Origin: DASVWZ01 sp963715675
Lineage (GTDB): Bacteria > Acidobacteriota > Terriglobia > Terriglobales > Acidobacteriaceae
Direction of reading: 5' to 3'
NCBI GenBank assembly: GCA_963715675.1
Contig: OY970265.1
Span: 3,720,001-3,784,000 of the forward strand
Length of the DNA: 64,000 nucleotides
Part shown: piece after piece, positions 51,491-60,642 of the stretch
How positions within the stretch are numbered: position 1 is the stretch's first letter
Layout: every line of letters starts with the position of its first letter
Made by a program: the position numbers and the translations under genes
The notes under the pieces: model-generated
What the model was told of the DNA's origin: nothing
Database searches by the model: none
Seen by the model: only the letters and a program-made list of their open reading frames with translations

Positions 51491-53068
51491 CTATGGCTTG
51501 ACCAGGATCTTGTGCATCATGCCAAGATCTTCGTGAAGCAGAATATGGCAATGAAATACGAAGGTCCCCGCGATCTCGGGATTGCGGAAATCCATGCGGA
51601 CCTTCACGCTGTGATACGGACCCTGCCCATTCCAGTACGGAATCTCGATGGTGTCCCGCAAGTCCTGATCCTTCACCGGCTTTCCGTCCACCTCCAACAT
51701 AAGAAAATGGATCTGGTGGATATGGAACGCGTGGGTTTCCAGAGCGCGGTTCTCGATGGTCCAGTCTTCCACCGCTCCCACGTGGGTGGTGATTGCAGGC
51801 TTCTCGTTTGCTTCAAAAACCTTTGGCTTTTGGCCATCCACCGTAATGTAGAACTCGATGGGGCCCCCGGTCCCGCCAAACTTCTCGGAAAAGTAGAGTT
51901 TGCGCTGCTTGGTAACCTTGGCGGCGTCCAAGCCGGCGAACTTCATGCCGTCCATTGACATCGGCTGCGAATTCCCCGAGGTCGCTGCCGATTCCGTTTC
52001 GTCGTCATCGTTGCTGAGAGAAATATTGGCCAGAGTCTGCTGGGTATCAGGATTCCCGGTGATGCCAGTGGAATAAGCTTCCGTCTGGAAGATTGCGCCC
52101 ACTCCATTCGGAGGCGCCTTCACGATAAACTCCGCTCGTCCAGCCGGCGGTACCAGAATAGTGTCCTGGAACCTCGGCTTCTTGAGCGGATAACCATCGA
52201 GAGCGATCAACTCCAATGGCTGCGGCTTGCCGTTGAACTGCACCTGGAGCGGCATGAAATCCTGGATCGTGGCATTCGCCACCCTCCAGAACTCCTTCGT
52301 TCCGGGCTTCATTTGGATGACGGGAGAAGGAAACGTCGGAGAGGCCGCCACCTGATAGTTGATGGTCAGTTGGTACGGCCCGGGCACCCAGGGAACCAGA
52401 TACTGCTGGCGGAGGACGAACACCCGCTCCTTGAGTCCCTTGACTTCGGGACGCACTTTGTCCATACCCTCAACCACGATCGCCCCGGCCGCGCCGCCAT
52501 TGACTTGAAACTCAGTAAATCCGTGCACGTGGGGGTGGTACCAGTACAGCCCGGGCGGCTCGGTCTTGGGAATCTGCATATTGAAATCGAGTCCCGGAGT
52601 GCCCGGCTGGATCAGCGCAGTGAGCACGTCGTCCTGGTGGCAGACGGGAGGGACGTTCAGGCCGTGGAAGTGCATGTTGGTGGAGCTTACGGTGGGGGTT
52701 CCAGTGTCGCCGCACACCGCGCCCGGCATACTCGACATGTCCATCCCGGTCATATCGTCGCCATCTTCGGTCTTGACACGGTCCTTGATGTTCAGCATGA
52801 GGGTGTCACCCTGATTCAGGCGCAACGTCGGGGCTTCTACTTCCTCCCCTTTATCAGTCTTGTAGTCCAGGCAATAGTGCGTATATCCGCCGTCGTCCAC
52901 CGAGTGCCGCAGCGTAATCCCGGCCTGCAGGACTCCATTCTTGCTCGAAAGGGTCAGAGCGTCCTTCACCACCGTGCCCGGGTTAGGACGGGAGGGGCAT
53001 TGAGCCACCCCACTGAGAGATGAGAGGCCACACAGCAAAACCAGAAGTAGCAATTTGGCAACGCGCAT
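51491..53068 (-). CDS. Exported multicopper oxidase, copy 1
   Basis: 525 residues from ATG 53068 with signal peptide MRVAKLLLLVLLCGLSSLSG. All four copper-binding blocks are present: HFHGLNVPP, YWYHPHVHG, HAFHIHQIHF, and HCHILLHEDLGMMHK, the last with the T1 Cys-His pair. Oxidises a substrate while reducing O2; the natural donor is unknown (laccase-like or metal oxidase). It follows the propeller gene at 53118-54284. Copy 2 at 56039-57622 is closely related and has the same mate. Confidence 0.92.
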   Translation of the reverse strand: MRVAKLLLLVLLCGLSSLSGVAQCPSRPNPGTVVKDALTLSSKNGVLQAGITLRHSVDDGGYTHYCLDYKTDKGEEVEAPTLRLNQGDTLMLNIKDRVKTEDGDDMTGMDMSSMPGAVCGDTGTPTVSSTNMHFHGLNVPPVCHQDDVLTALIQPGTPGLDFNMQIPKTEPPGLYWYHPHVHGFTEFQVNGGAAGAIVVEGMDKVRPEVKGLKERVFVLRQQYLVPWVPGPYQLTINYQVAASPTFPSPVIQMKPGTKEFWRVANATIQDFMPLQVQFNGKPQPLELIALDGYPLKKPRFQDTILVPPAGRAEFIVKAPPNGVGAIFQTEAYSTGITGNPDTQQTLANISLSNDDDETESAATSGNSQPMSMDGMKFAGLDAAKVTKQRKLYFSEKFGGTGGPIEFYITVDGQKPKVFEANEKPAITTHVGAVEDWTIENRALETHAFHIHQIHFLMLEVDGKPVKDQDLRDTIEIPYWNGQGPYHSVKVRMDFRNPEIAGTFVFHCHILLHEDLGMMHKILVKP

Positions 53069-53117
53069 AATCTTTCCTTTCCGCACCTATGCTTCTCGGC
53101 CGAGTTTCTCCGGGATC

Positions 53118-54284
53118 TCAGAATGGCCGAGGCGGATAAATTCCGATCGACAGCAATCCCGGGCTGTTAGGGTCACTGACCGGCGACTTGCCCGACTCCG
53201 TGAGCGTACATTTGCCGCCCTTCGACTTGACTTGCACCATGCCGATCGAAGAAGGAGCGCCATACTCCGCGACATAAATTACGCCGCCGGTACCGGAGGT
53301 TTGTTCGGTCACCATCGTCCCCAAGTAGGCCCAATCCGTGGCGAATCCTCGGAGGACTTTGGAAATGCAGCCCTTCGAAACCACGCCGCTGGTCTTGTCG
53401 AAAAACGCAGCCGTAACTTCACCGCCTTGGGTGTTGGCGATATACAGAAGGGTCTCGTCCGGGCTGAGCGACACGGTGGCGGAACTCAGATCCCGGCCCA
53501 GGTTGTAAAGCCTGGTTTTCGTCAGCTTGCCGGAGGAGATGTCGGAGACTTCAACGATGGTGCTGGTGGCGACATCGCCGAAGATCGCATAGTGACCATC
53601 CCGGGTAATGTCCACGCCGCTGGGCCAACTGGAGCCCTTCTTCCCGGTCGAGTTTTGCTTGTCGCCGTTGGAAACCGGCATCCCCCCCGAGATGTCAAAA
53701 GACTCGATGGAGCCGTCCCCGTAGGTGACCACCAGCATATTGCCGTGGATCGCCATGCCGTCGACGTTTCCGCCGTTCAGAGGCAGCACGTCAATGTCAC
53801 CCACAAAAGTCAACTTGCATCCGGATTGCACCTGGAAGGTTGCGATGGTATTCGAGGTGGTGAAGGCCGCGTACAAGTAGTTCGCGTTCACCGCCATTCC
53901 GATCCCATTGACGCTACCGTCGTCGGTGCTGGATCCCCTGGCCCTGCCGCCGGTCTCGAGCGTCCCAATCGGAATCCATGCGATGTCATTGGTCTGCGCC
54001 ATCGAAGCAAATACACATTGCAACTGGCTGTTCTTCAGCACGGCGATCCGCTGGGTTCCAAATAAGCCCGCGGCAATGCCATTGCCGTTAGTGTCTACCG
54101 TCTTGGCTTGCGTCAGCACCCCGCGCGCTCCCACGGTGTAGAAGGTGGCGCTGGTGGGAAGTTTGGGCGGCACGTCGTCATTGGTAATGACATAGTGCGG
54201 GTTACTTGCCGAAAAGGCGCTTCCCACACACAACAGCACTGCAGCGATTCCTCCTAGGAGGCACGATCTTATAGCCAGAAGCAT
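53118..54284 (-). CDS. Exported beta-propeller protein, copy 1
   Basis: 388 residues from ATG 54284, which follows AAGGA. Signal peptide to about 25 (CVGSAFSA). The mature protein opens NPHYVITNDDVPPKLPTSAT and shows lactonase-like/YVTN-type blades: DGMAIHGNMLVVTYGDGSIE, LSPDETLLYIANTQGGEV. It ends in a GLLSIGIYPP motif. It probably partners or feeds the multicopper oxidase 49 bp downstream, which is inference from the conserved pairing. Confidence 0.82.
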   Translation of the reverse strand: MLLAIRSCLLGGIAAVLLCVGSAFSASNPHYVITNDDVPPKLPTSATFYTVGARGVLTQAKTVDTNGNGIAAGLFGTQRIAVLKNSQLQCVFASMAQTNDIAWIPIGTLETGGRARGSSTDDGSVNGIGMAVNANYLYAAFTTSNTIATFQVQSGCKLTFVGDIDVLPLNGGNVDGMAIHGNMLVVTYGDGSIESFDISGGMPVSNGDKQNSTGKKGSSWPSGVDITRDGHYAIFGDVATSTIVEVSDISSGKLTKTRLYNLGRDLSSATVSLSPDETLLYIANTQGGEVTAAFFDKTSGVVSKGCISKVLRGFATDWAYLGTMVTEQTSGTGGVIYVAEYGAPSSIGMVQVKSKGGKCTLTESGKSPVSDPNSPGLLSIGIYPPRPF

Positions 54285-54836
54285 TTGGTTTTTCCTTACA
54301 GGGAGGGAGACCCCACTGGCGCACATCCTAGCACACAGCGGTCGCCGTTCCAACGAAAAAAATGGGCGTTGAAACGCCCGCCTCGGGCCGCAAAAGTGTG
54401 ATAAGCCTTGCGCAAAAATGGCAGTTTCCTTCGCCGGGTCCCGGGTGATTCACAGCGCAAGACGCTTTCTACCCGGATCCAGCATCTTCGCCGATCGGCA
54501 CAGCGGCGTGGCCGGATTCCAGATAGCAATTGTGCCGAATAAATTCCCCTCGCATCTGGAGGATAAGATCATCCGTTCGCTCGCCAGCCATTGGCTTGAC
54601 CGAAAATATGCGGCGGCATCGGCTGCAACAACCGGATATCGTCCCTCCCGTCCCCACTTGGGCGAACTTAAGTTCCCGGCAATACCGCCTCACCCGGGCA
54701 GTTTCCCCCAAGCCTCAATTTACTACCAGTTTTCGTAGGAGCGAACCGCACCTACTACCGATTGGAGCTTTTCGTTGAACTCCCGGTTTTCGCATGCTAC
54801 ACTCCTTCAGCGTTTGGCAGGGTCGGGTGGCGAGCC
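54285..54836. other. 552-bp region between the mirrored propeller genes
   Basis: Must hold divergent promoters for both gene pairs. A GGGCGTT-GAAACGCCC pairing lies near 54364-54380. A short minus-strand frame with a Cys motif, described separately, fills 54469-54711. No further feature is clear. Confidence 0.4.
54469..54711 (-). CDS. Possible small CxxC protein
   Basis: 80 residues from a TTG. GCCSRCRRIFSVKP gives C-x2-C and FIRHNC gives H-x-C later, a spacing seen in small Acidobacteria zinc-ribbon-like proteins. The frame has an amphipathic LILQMRGEF helix. Start and reality are uncertain because the opposite strand is also open; the Cys/His pattern is the main support. Confidence 0.35.
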   Translation of the reverse strand: MGETARVRRYCRELKFAQVGTGGTISGCCSRCRRIFSVKPMAGERTDDLILQMRGEFIRHNCYLESGHAAVPIGEDAGSG

Positions 54837-56012
54837 GTGCATAAGTCCTTCTGGTTTCTTTTCCTCTTGATGATTCTGCAGGTCGTCGCGGTGTGGCCCA
54901 CGGGTGCAGTCGCCGCGGAGGCGCCTGCCAGCCATTTTGTCTTTACCAATGACGACTCCATCAGCGAAGGTAACTCGGCGACTTTTTACAATGTGGGGAA
55001 CAAGGGAGCATTGACCAGGAAAAAGGTTGTGGTCACACAATGGAATGGCATTGGTGGCGGATACTTCGGAATGAACCGGGTGGTCGCGCTGCAAAACGAA
55101 AAACTGGGTTGCGTCTACCTCTCCGATGCCAGCACTGGGCAGATCTCTAGTATTGCTGTCTCCGGCCTGAAAGTGGTCGGGGGAGTAAGAGGCTCCAAGA
55201 GTGATGGCGGCTCTTCGAACGGCATAGGATTGGCGGTGAGCAGCAGCTTCCTGTATGCCAGTTTTTCGGACTCCAGCACCATCGGAACATTCCAGGTGAC
55301 TCCGGGCTGCAAGTTACAGTTCATCGGGGATACGGCGGTGGCGGGGCTGGGCGGTGGTCCGGTGGACGGAATGGTTCTCCACGGAGATATCCTGGTGGTG
55401 AGCTACGGAGATGGCTCGATCGAATCGTTTAATATCGCCGGCGGCACTCCGGTTTCGAACGGAGACGAGCAATACTCGACCGGTTCGAAGGGGGGCTCCA
55501 CTTATCCCAGCGGCATAGACATCACATCCGACGGCCATTTTGCGATCTTCGGAGATATCTCGACATCTACGGTAATTGAAGTCTCCGACATTTCATCGGG
55601 CCGGCTGACCAAGACGGTTGTCTATCGCCTGGGAAAGGCGATCAGTTCGGGGAACGTTCTTCTGAGTCCCGATGAAACCCTCCTATATATCAGCAACACT
55701 CAAGGGGGCAGGGTCAGTGCGGCGTACTTCGACACCACCACCGGAAAACTTTCCCCAGGGTGTACCTCCAGCCTCCTGAAGGGTTACGGCACCTGGACCT
55801 ATCTAGGTAGCTTGGCCCAGCAGGAAAGAACGGGAACGGGCGGTGAGCTGTATGCGGCCGAATTTGGCAATCCGTCATCCTCCATTGCCGTGATTGACGT
55901 GCAGTCTCGCGGTGGACGATGCACCCTGCGTGAGTCTAGCCACTCGCCGGTCCCGGATCGAGCCAGCTCCGGGCTCTTGTCGATTGGCAGCTACCCCCCC
56001 AGGGGATTCTAG
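54837..56012 (+). CDS. Exported beta-propeller protein, copy 2
   Basis: 391 residues from GTG 54837 (MHKSFWFLFLLMILQVV as a signal peptide). Paralogue of the protein at 53118-54284. Shared segments include FTNDD, SATFYxVGxxGxLT, VVSYGDGSIESFNIAGGTPVS matched by VVTYGDGSIESFDISGGMPVS, and the final GLLSIGSYPPRGF. It is followed by the second multicopper oxidase 26 bp downstream. Function unknown. Confidence 0.82.
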   Translation: MHKSFWFLFLLMILQVVAVWPTGAVAAEAPASHFVFTNDDSISEGNSATFYNVGNKGALTRKKVVVTQWNGIGGGYFGMNRVVALQNEKLGCVYLSDASTGQISSIAVSGLKVVGGVRGSKSDGGSSNGIGLAVSSSFLYASFSDSSTIGTFQVTPGCKLQFIGDTAVAGLGGGPVDGMVLHGDILVVSYGDGSIESFNIAGGTPVSNGDEQYSTGSKGGSTYPSGIDITSDGHFAIFGDISTSTVIEVSDISSGRLTKTVVYRLGKAISSGNVLLSPDETLLYISNTQGGRVSAAYFDTTTGKLSPGCTSSLLKGYGTWTYLGSLAQQERTGTGGELYAAEFGNPSSSIAVIDVQSRGGRCTLRESSHSPVPDRASSGLLSIGSYPPRGF

Positions 56013-56038
56013 GTTCAGGAGCGCGTAGGGAGTCGGAG

Positions 56039-57622
56039 ATGCGAAGAATTTTGGGACCATTGTTTCACGCGTTGATCTTTATCTTAAGTTCTGGGGTTGC
56101 TCTGGCACAGTGTCCGGAGCGTCCCGATCCCGGTACGGTGGTGCAAGATCCGCTTTCTCTGAGCAGTCGAAAGGGGGTGCTCGATGCCGAGCTAACCATG
56201 CGGCACTCCGTGGACAGCGGCGGATATACCCACTATTGTTACGACTACAAAACCGACCAGGGAGAGGTGGAGGCGCCCACCTTGCGCCTGAATCCCGGCG
56301 ACACGTTGGTCTTGGACGTGAAGGATCGCATTGAAGACCCCGACGCCACAAGCCAGATGGGAGATATGTCCGGCGCCCCGGCTGCAACCTGCGGCGATAC
56401 GGGAAGGATGACCGTCAGTTCGACCAATGTTCACTTTCACGGCCTTAATGTCCCACCACTATGCCATCAGGATGACGTGCTCACCACGTTGATTCAACCG
56501 AATACTCCAGCGTTTCAGTTCAAGATGCAGATTCCGACGGACGAGCCGCCCGGGCTATATTGGTACCATCCCCACGTGCATGGGTTCACCGAGTTCCAGG
56601 TCAATGGCGGAGCTGCCGGCGCCATTGTTGTGGAGGGAATGGAAAAGCTGCGTCCCGAGGTGGCGGGACTGAAACAGCGTGTGTTTATCATTCGTCAACA
56701 GTTCCTCGTTCCCTGGGTGCCGGGACCGTATCAGCTGACCCTCAACTACCAGGTGGCAGACTATCCCCGCTCCAAGTCTCCCATCATCGAGATGAAACCC
56801 AACGAGAAACAATTCTGGAGGGTTGCCAATGCCACGCTTCAGGATTTTCTGCAGCTGGAGGTTCTGAACGATGGGAAACCACAAAAACTGCGGCTCATCG
56901 CTCTGGACGGCTATCCACTTCGGCAGCCACGCGACGAAACTCTGATCCTTTTGCCGCCCGCGGGACGCGCCGAATTCGTGGTGCAGGCGCCTGCGAAAGG
57001 ACAATCGATCATCTTCTACACCGAGGGTTATTCAACGGGCCCAACGGGCAACCCGGACTTTTCGCAGACTCTGGCCGATATCAACCTCACCCACGATCCA
57101 GGGGTGGTTGAGGCACCGACGGCCGAACCACCGGGTTCCGAAGTGACGGAGCATCTCAAGTTCTCCGATTTAGCTCAACAAAAAGCCACCGCAAATCGCA
57201 AACTGTATTTCTCGGAGGAGTTCGGCGGAACCGGTGGGCCAGTTCAGTTCTACATTACCGTCGACGGCCAGAAACAAAAGGTGTTTGAACCGGATGAGAA
57301 GCCTGCCATCACAACCAACACCGGAGCGGTAGAGGACTGGACGATTGAGAATCGCGCCTTCGAAACACATGCGTTCCATATTCACCAGATCCACTTTATG
57401 GTCTTGGAAGTCGATGGCAAGCCCGTCACCAACCAGGACCTGCGGGACACCATTGAAATTCCCTACTGGGAAGGCCGCGGGCGCCCCTATCACAGCGTCA
57501 AGTTACGCATGGACTTCCGCGATCCAAAGATTGCGGGTACGTTCGTGTTCCACTGCCACATTCTGCTTCACGAGGATCTCGGCATGATGCACAAGATTCT
57601 GGTCATGCGCAAGAAAGAATAG
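56039..57622 (+). CDS. Exported multicopper oxidase, copy 2
   Basis: 527 residues; signal peptide to about 23 (LSSGVALA). Copper motifs HFHGLNVPP, YWYHPHVHG, HAFHIHQIHF and HCHILLHEDLGMMHK, as in copy 1. The two enzymes share long near-identical blocks (VPPLCHQDDVLTTLIQP, EDWTIENRAFETHAFHIHQ) but differ in the linkers. Orientation opposite to copy 1, with the partner propeller gene upstream. Confidence 0.92.
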   Translation: MRRILGPLFHALIFILSSGVALAQCPERPDPGTVVQDPLSLSSRKGVLDAELTMRHSVDSGGYTHYCYDYKTDQGEVEAPTLRLNPGDTLVLDVKDRIEDPDATSQMGDMSGAPAATCGDTGRMTVSSTNVHFHGLNVPPLCHQDDVLTTLIQPNTPAFQFKMQIPTDEPPGLYWYHPHVHGFTEFQVNGGAAGAIVVEGMEKLRPEVAGLKQRVFIIRQQFLVPWVPGPYQLTLNYQVADYPRSKSPIIEMKPNEKQFWRVANATLQDFLQLEVLNDGKPQKLRLIALDGYPLRQPRDETLILLPPAGRAEFVVQAPAKGQSIIFYTEGYSTGPTGNPDFSQTLADINLTHDPGVVEAPTAEPPGSEVTEHLKFSDLAQQKATANRKLYFSEEFGGTGGPVQFYITVDGQKQKVFEPDEKPAITTNTGAVEDWTIENRAFETHAFHIHQIHFMVLEVDGKPVTNQDLRDTIEIPYWEGRGRPYHSVKLRMDFRDPKIAGTFVFHCHILLHEDLGMMHKILVMRKKE

Positions 57623-58272
57623 TCGGATCCCGCCACCCACCTCTTTGGCTTCCAGTCTGGTCGCTCGGGGGAAGAGTAAACGACCGGCGGTGGATTGCCT
57701 CGCGCGCAGATCGGTCCGCGTAAACTGTCTCCCGGCGGCGCAGGCGCTGGGCGCGGGCGGCGACCGGCTCCAGTTCCAGTAGAGACAGTTGCTGCGGCAC
57801 ACCATCGAACACGAAGGTCCCCAGGCGAGTCATGCCGGCATTCTTGTGCAGGCCGAGAACGTAGTCATAGCTGGTGCTGGTCGAGGTAGTCATGTACCGT
57901 GCGCCGAGATCCCACGCAGTGGTGATCAAGGAGGTGGAAAGGTGCAGGAACAACCTTGAGTTGCGGCGTGCGTCGTCGATGATGACGCTGCGCACATGGA
58001 TCATTTCATGCATCGGCGCGATCTGCGAAAGATCACAAGCATGGTTGTACAACGAAGCAGAGTAGCTCTGGTAAGCATCGTCGTAGAAAAAAAACTCGGT
58101 CATTCCGGCGGGGCGAACCTGGCCATCTACAAATGCGAAGATATAGAACGCATGGGGTAGTGGCTGTACGCCGGGGCCATGGGTGTCGAATCCGAGACGA
58201 TGACAGATGGGCGCGGCGGAAGTCGCGGATGACGTCTACGTATTGTTCTGCGCGAGACAGTTTGATCAGCAC
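57603..58272 (-). pseudogene. GNAT-fold acyltransferase, FeeM/exosortase-associated type (one-base frameshift)
   Basis: GTG 58272 follows AGGAG and reads MLIKLSRAEQYVDVIRDFRRAH. The frame then slips near 58209: dropping one C of a CCC gives ICHRLGFDTHGPGVQPLP and runs on through MTEFFFYDDAYQSYSAS to the end. The later part has MHEMIHVRSVIIDDARRNS and LHKNAGMTRLGTFVF, as in N-acyl amino acid synthase relatives. Full length would be about 222 residues. Either inactive or a sequence error. Confidence 0.6.
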
Positions 58273-58704
58273 AACGGTTCTCCTGGCGGGCTGCAGCTAA
58301 GCCCCACACTATGGAGAGCGACAAACAGCGCCAAAAACCCTCAGAACAAGCGAAAGTGGTCTCGGCCGCAAGTCGTCCTGTGATGCGGCTTACACGCCGT
58401 TGGTCAAAGTCCAAGCGCAGGATCAGCACCCCACCCCACAACTCTGCCTGGAGGAAAGGAGGGAAAACATTTTCCATTGTGGAGGTGCCTTTCCGGTAAC
58501 TGAATCGATGGTTACCAAAGTGGATGACCACCCATAAAATGCGATGCAACTATCTGCGGCCCAATGGGTTACAGTAATTGTCCGGAGTTTACCGGAGAAC
58601 CACTTTTGCGTTGCGTACGGCCGCTAAGTCCCGTACTATCGGTAGGTTGTGGAAAATTGGCCGGGGCGGGCAGCAGTGGCTGGTTTCTTGCAATGTAATT
58701 CAGA
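58273..58704. other. 432-bp divergent region before the penicillin-binding protein
   Basis: No supported gene. It contains an inverted repeat GGTAAC-N10-GTTACC at 58495-58516, and TCCGG-AGTTTA-CCGGA near 58580. Either could be an operator. Promoters for both flanking genes should lie here. Confidence 0.4.
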
Positions 58705-59967
58705 ATGAACTCCGGGGATGGGTCTAAGCAAGTGATGAATGGGAAGTGTTTTGCGCGCCTGAAACTGGCCATCGTCTTCAGCAGTCTCTTGTGGTTGTGC
58801 GGGGTGAGTGACGCCGCGCACGTCAATACGCACCTGACGAACCGGTCGAAATCCCAAAAAGTTACTGAAAGCCAGACAGCACGCCGGCACATGAGGCGCC
58901 TGGCTCGCAGCCGCGCCACTACCCGGCGCAGCACGTCTCTGCACAGCAGTCTCCATCGGCGGCACCGCTACTACGAGCGGTTCTCCACCAGTTCGTTCGC
59001 CAGCGATATCACCGAAGGCGACGTCACTGCCGGGGAAGATCCCATCGTGCGCCAGGCCGCGATCGACGCCATGGGCAATATGAACGGCACGGTGGTCGCG
59101 ATCGAGCCAACCAGCGGCCGCATTCTGGCGATGGTGAATCAGAAGCTGGCGCTTTCCAGCGGCGCGCAGCCTTGCTCGACCATCAAGCTCTCTGTGGCTC
59201 TGGCCGCGCTCAGCGAGGGACTCATCACCAAGGAAACCGAAGTCCGCTTGGGTGGACGCTCCCACATGAATCTGACGATGGCGCTGGCGCGCTCCAACAA
59301 CGCATATTTTGAAGCGCTGGGACGACAGCTGGGTTTTGAGCGAGTGGCTTACTACGCGCATCAGTACGGACTCGGGGAACTTGCCGGTTACGATATTCGT
59401 GGGGAGAGTGCGGGCATTTATCCGCAAGAAGAGATTTCCAGCAAGCTGGGCGGAGTCGGAAAGATGTGCTCGTTCGGCGAAGGCGTCTCGATGACCCCGC
59501 TGCAACTGGGCGCCATGGTGGCGGCGATTGCCAATGGTGGAACGCTTTATTATTTGCAGCATCCGAAAACGCCAGAGCAGGTGGCGAACTTTGAGCCGCT
59601 GGTAAAGCGCCGTCTGGACATCGCTCCGCTGATTCCTGAAATCTCCGACGGCATGGCCGGCGCGGTTGACTACGGTACGGCCCGCCGCCTGCGAGTGAAC
59701 TTCGACGAAGAAGAGATCCTTGGAAAAACCGGAACCTGCTCCCATGCCGGAACCCGCTTCGGATGGTTTGCCTCCTACGCCAAGACCGACGTTGGACACA
59801 TCGTCGTCGTGGTCTTCCTGGAAGGCGGCCGGCCAACGTTTGGTCCCAAGGCAGCCGAAATCGCCGGACATCTCTACCGCAATCTCTACGATCACGAATT
59901 CTTCATGGCCAAGCCGGAGTCTCCGGCAAAAACCGCCGCCGTGAAGAGCGTGGGCGCTCCGAACTAA
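58705..59967 (+). CDS. Minimal penicillin-binding transpeptidase
   Basis: 420 residues, or 410 from ATG 58735. The N-terminal hydrophobic segment is LAIVFSSLLWLCGVSDAA. The catalytic motifs are CSTIKLS (SxxK), RSNNAY (SxN) and LGKTGTCSHAG (KTG). It lacks the long N-terminal dimerisation domain of class B PBPs and instead has about 90 basic residues (RRLARSRATTRRSTS). Crosslinks peptidoglycan or is a divergent PBP2/FtsI relative. A terminator follows. Confidence 0.87.
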   Translation: MNSGDGSKQVMNGKCFARLKLAIVFSSLLWLCGVSDAAHVNTHLTNRSKSQKVTESQTARRHMRRLARSRATTRRSTSLHSSLHRRHRYYERFSTSSFASDITEGDVTAGEDPIVRQAAIDAMGNMNGTVVAIEPTSGRILAMVNQKLALSSGAQPCSTIKLSVALAALSEGLITKETEVRLGGRSHMNLTMALARSNNAYFEALGRQLGFERVAYYAHQYGLGELAGYDIRGESAGIYPQEEISSKLGGVGKMCSFGEGVSMTPLQLGAMVAAIANGGTLYYLQHPKTPEQVANFEPLVKRRLDIAPLIPEISDGMAGAVDYGTARRLRVNFDEEEILGKTGTCSHAGTRFGWFASYAKTDVGHIVVVVFLEGGRPTFGPKAAEIAGHLYRNLYDHEFFMAKPESPAKTAAVKSVGAPN

Positions 59968-59989
59968 GTTTCCTCGACTCGAACCCCGC

Positions 59990-60018
59990 AAGGCCTCTCA
60001 CCGCAGAGGCCTTTGGCT
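59990..60018 (+). terminator. Terminator of the transpeptidase gene
   Basis: AAGGCCTCT-CACCGC-AGAGGCCTT, a perfect 9-bp stem, followed by TGGCTTTG. Confidence 0.75.
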
Positions 60019-60190
60019 TTGAGTACAGTCTCGCCCCTTCCAAATCTGTTCAACTCATTCCCAAGAGTTGAGAAAATTCCGGCCAGCGATGTCTCCCAAG
60101 CAACACCCTGCGCGCGGTCCAATCTGAACCCATGCCCATTACGTTGGTTACCTGTTGCTCGTGCCCTCCCTACGGGAGAATGAAAGGGCC

Positions 60191-60640
60191 ATGAGAGCCC
60201 GCCATCTAGTGCTGGTCGTCTTGATCGGCCTCGTGCCCTGCCTGGCGGAGGCGAGGCAATTGGCGATTGTGGCACAATGTTCCGCTGCCACCACGAGCCT
60301 CAGTTCGTCCGACCTAGTGAAGATCTTCAACGCGAAAACCCACCAGTGGCCCGATGGCAAGCCCATCATCGTGGTGTTGCGCGACCCCTCTTCCTCCGAG
60401 ATGGAGATGGTACTTCGCAAACTGCTGAACATGACGGCGGAGGAGGCGCGTGCCTTCATCGAAGCCCGCCCGCGCGAGTTCGCAATTGTCAAATCCGACG
60501 ACGAGGTGATCCGCTTTGTTTCCAGCACCCGCGGAGCGATTGGCGTCGTCGACCTTTTTTCTCTGACCAAGGATGTCAACGTACTCAAAATTGACGGCAA
60601 ATTGCCGGTCGAAGCAGGCTACTTATTGAAGGGGAATTAG
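60191..60640 (+). CDS. Exported PstS-like substrate-binding domain protein
   Basis: 149 residues from ATG 60191 (MRARHLVLVVLIGLVPCLAEA signal). The mature part has LSSSDLVKIFNAKTHQWPDG and later TRGAIGVVDLF, typical of the small PBP-like phosphate-binding fold. It is far shorter than PstS (about 320). No transporter genes are adjacent. The TPR gene starts 2 bp after its stop, so they form an operon. Confidence 0.75.
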   Translation: MRARHLVLVVLIGLVPCLAEARQLAIVAQCSAATTSLSSSDLVKIFNAKTHQWPDGKPIIVVLRDPSSSEMEMVLRKLLNMTAEEARAFIEARPREFAIVKSDDEVIRFVSSTRGAIGVVDLFSLTKDVNVLKIDGKLPVEAGYLLKGN

Positions 60641-60642
60641 TC

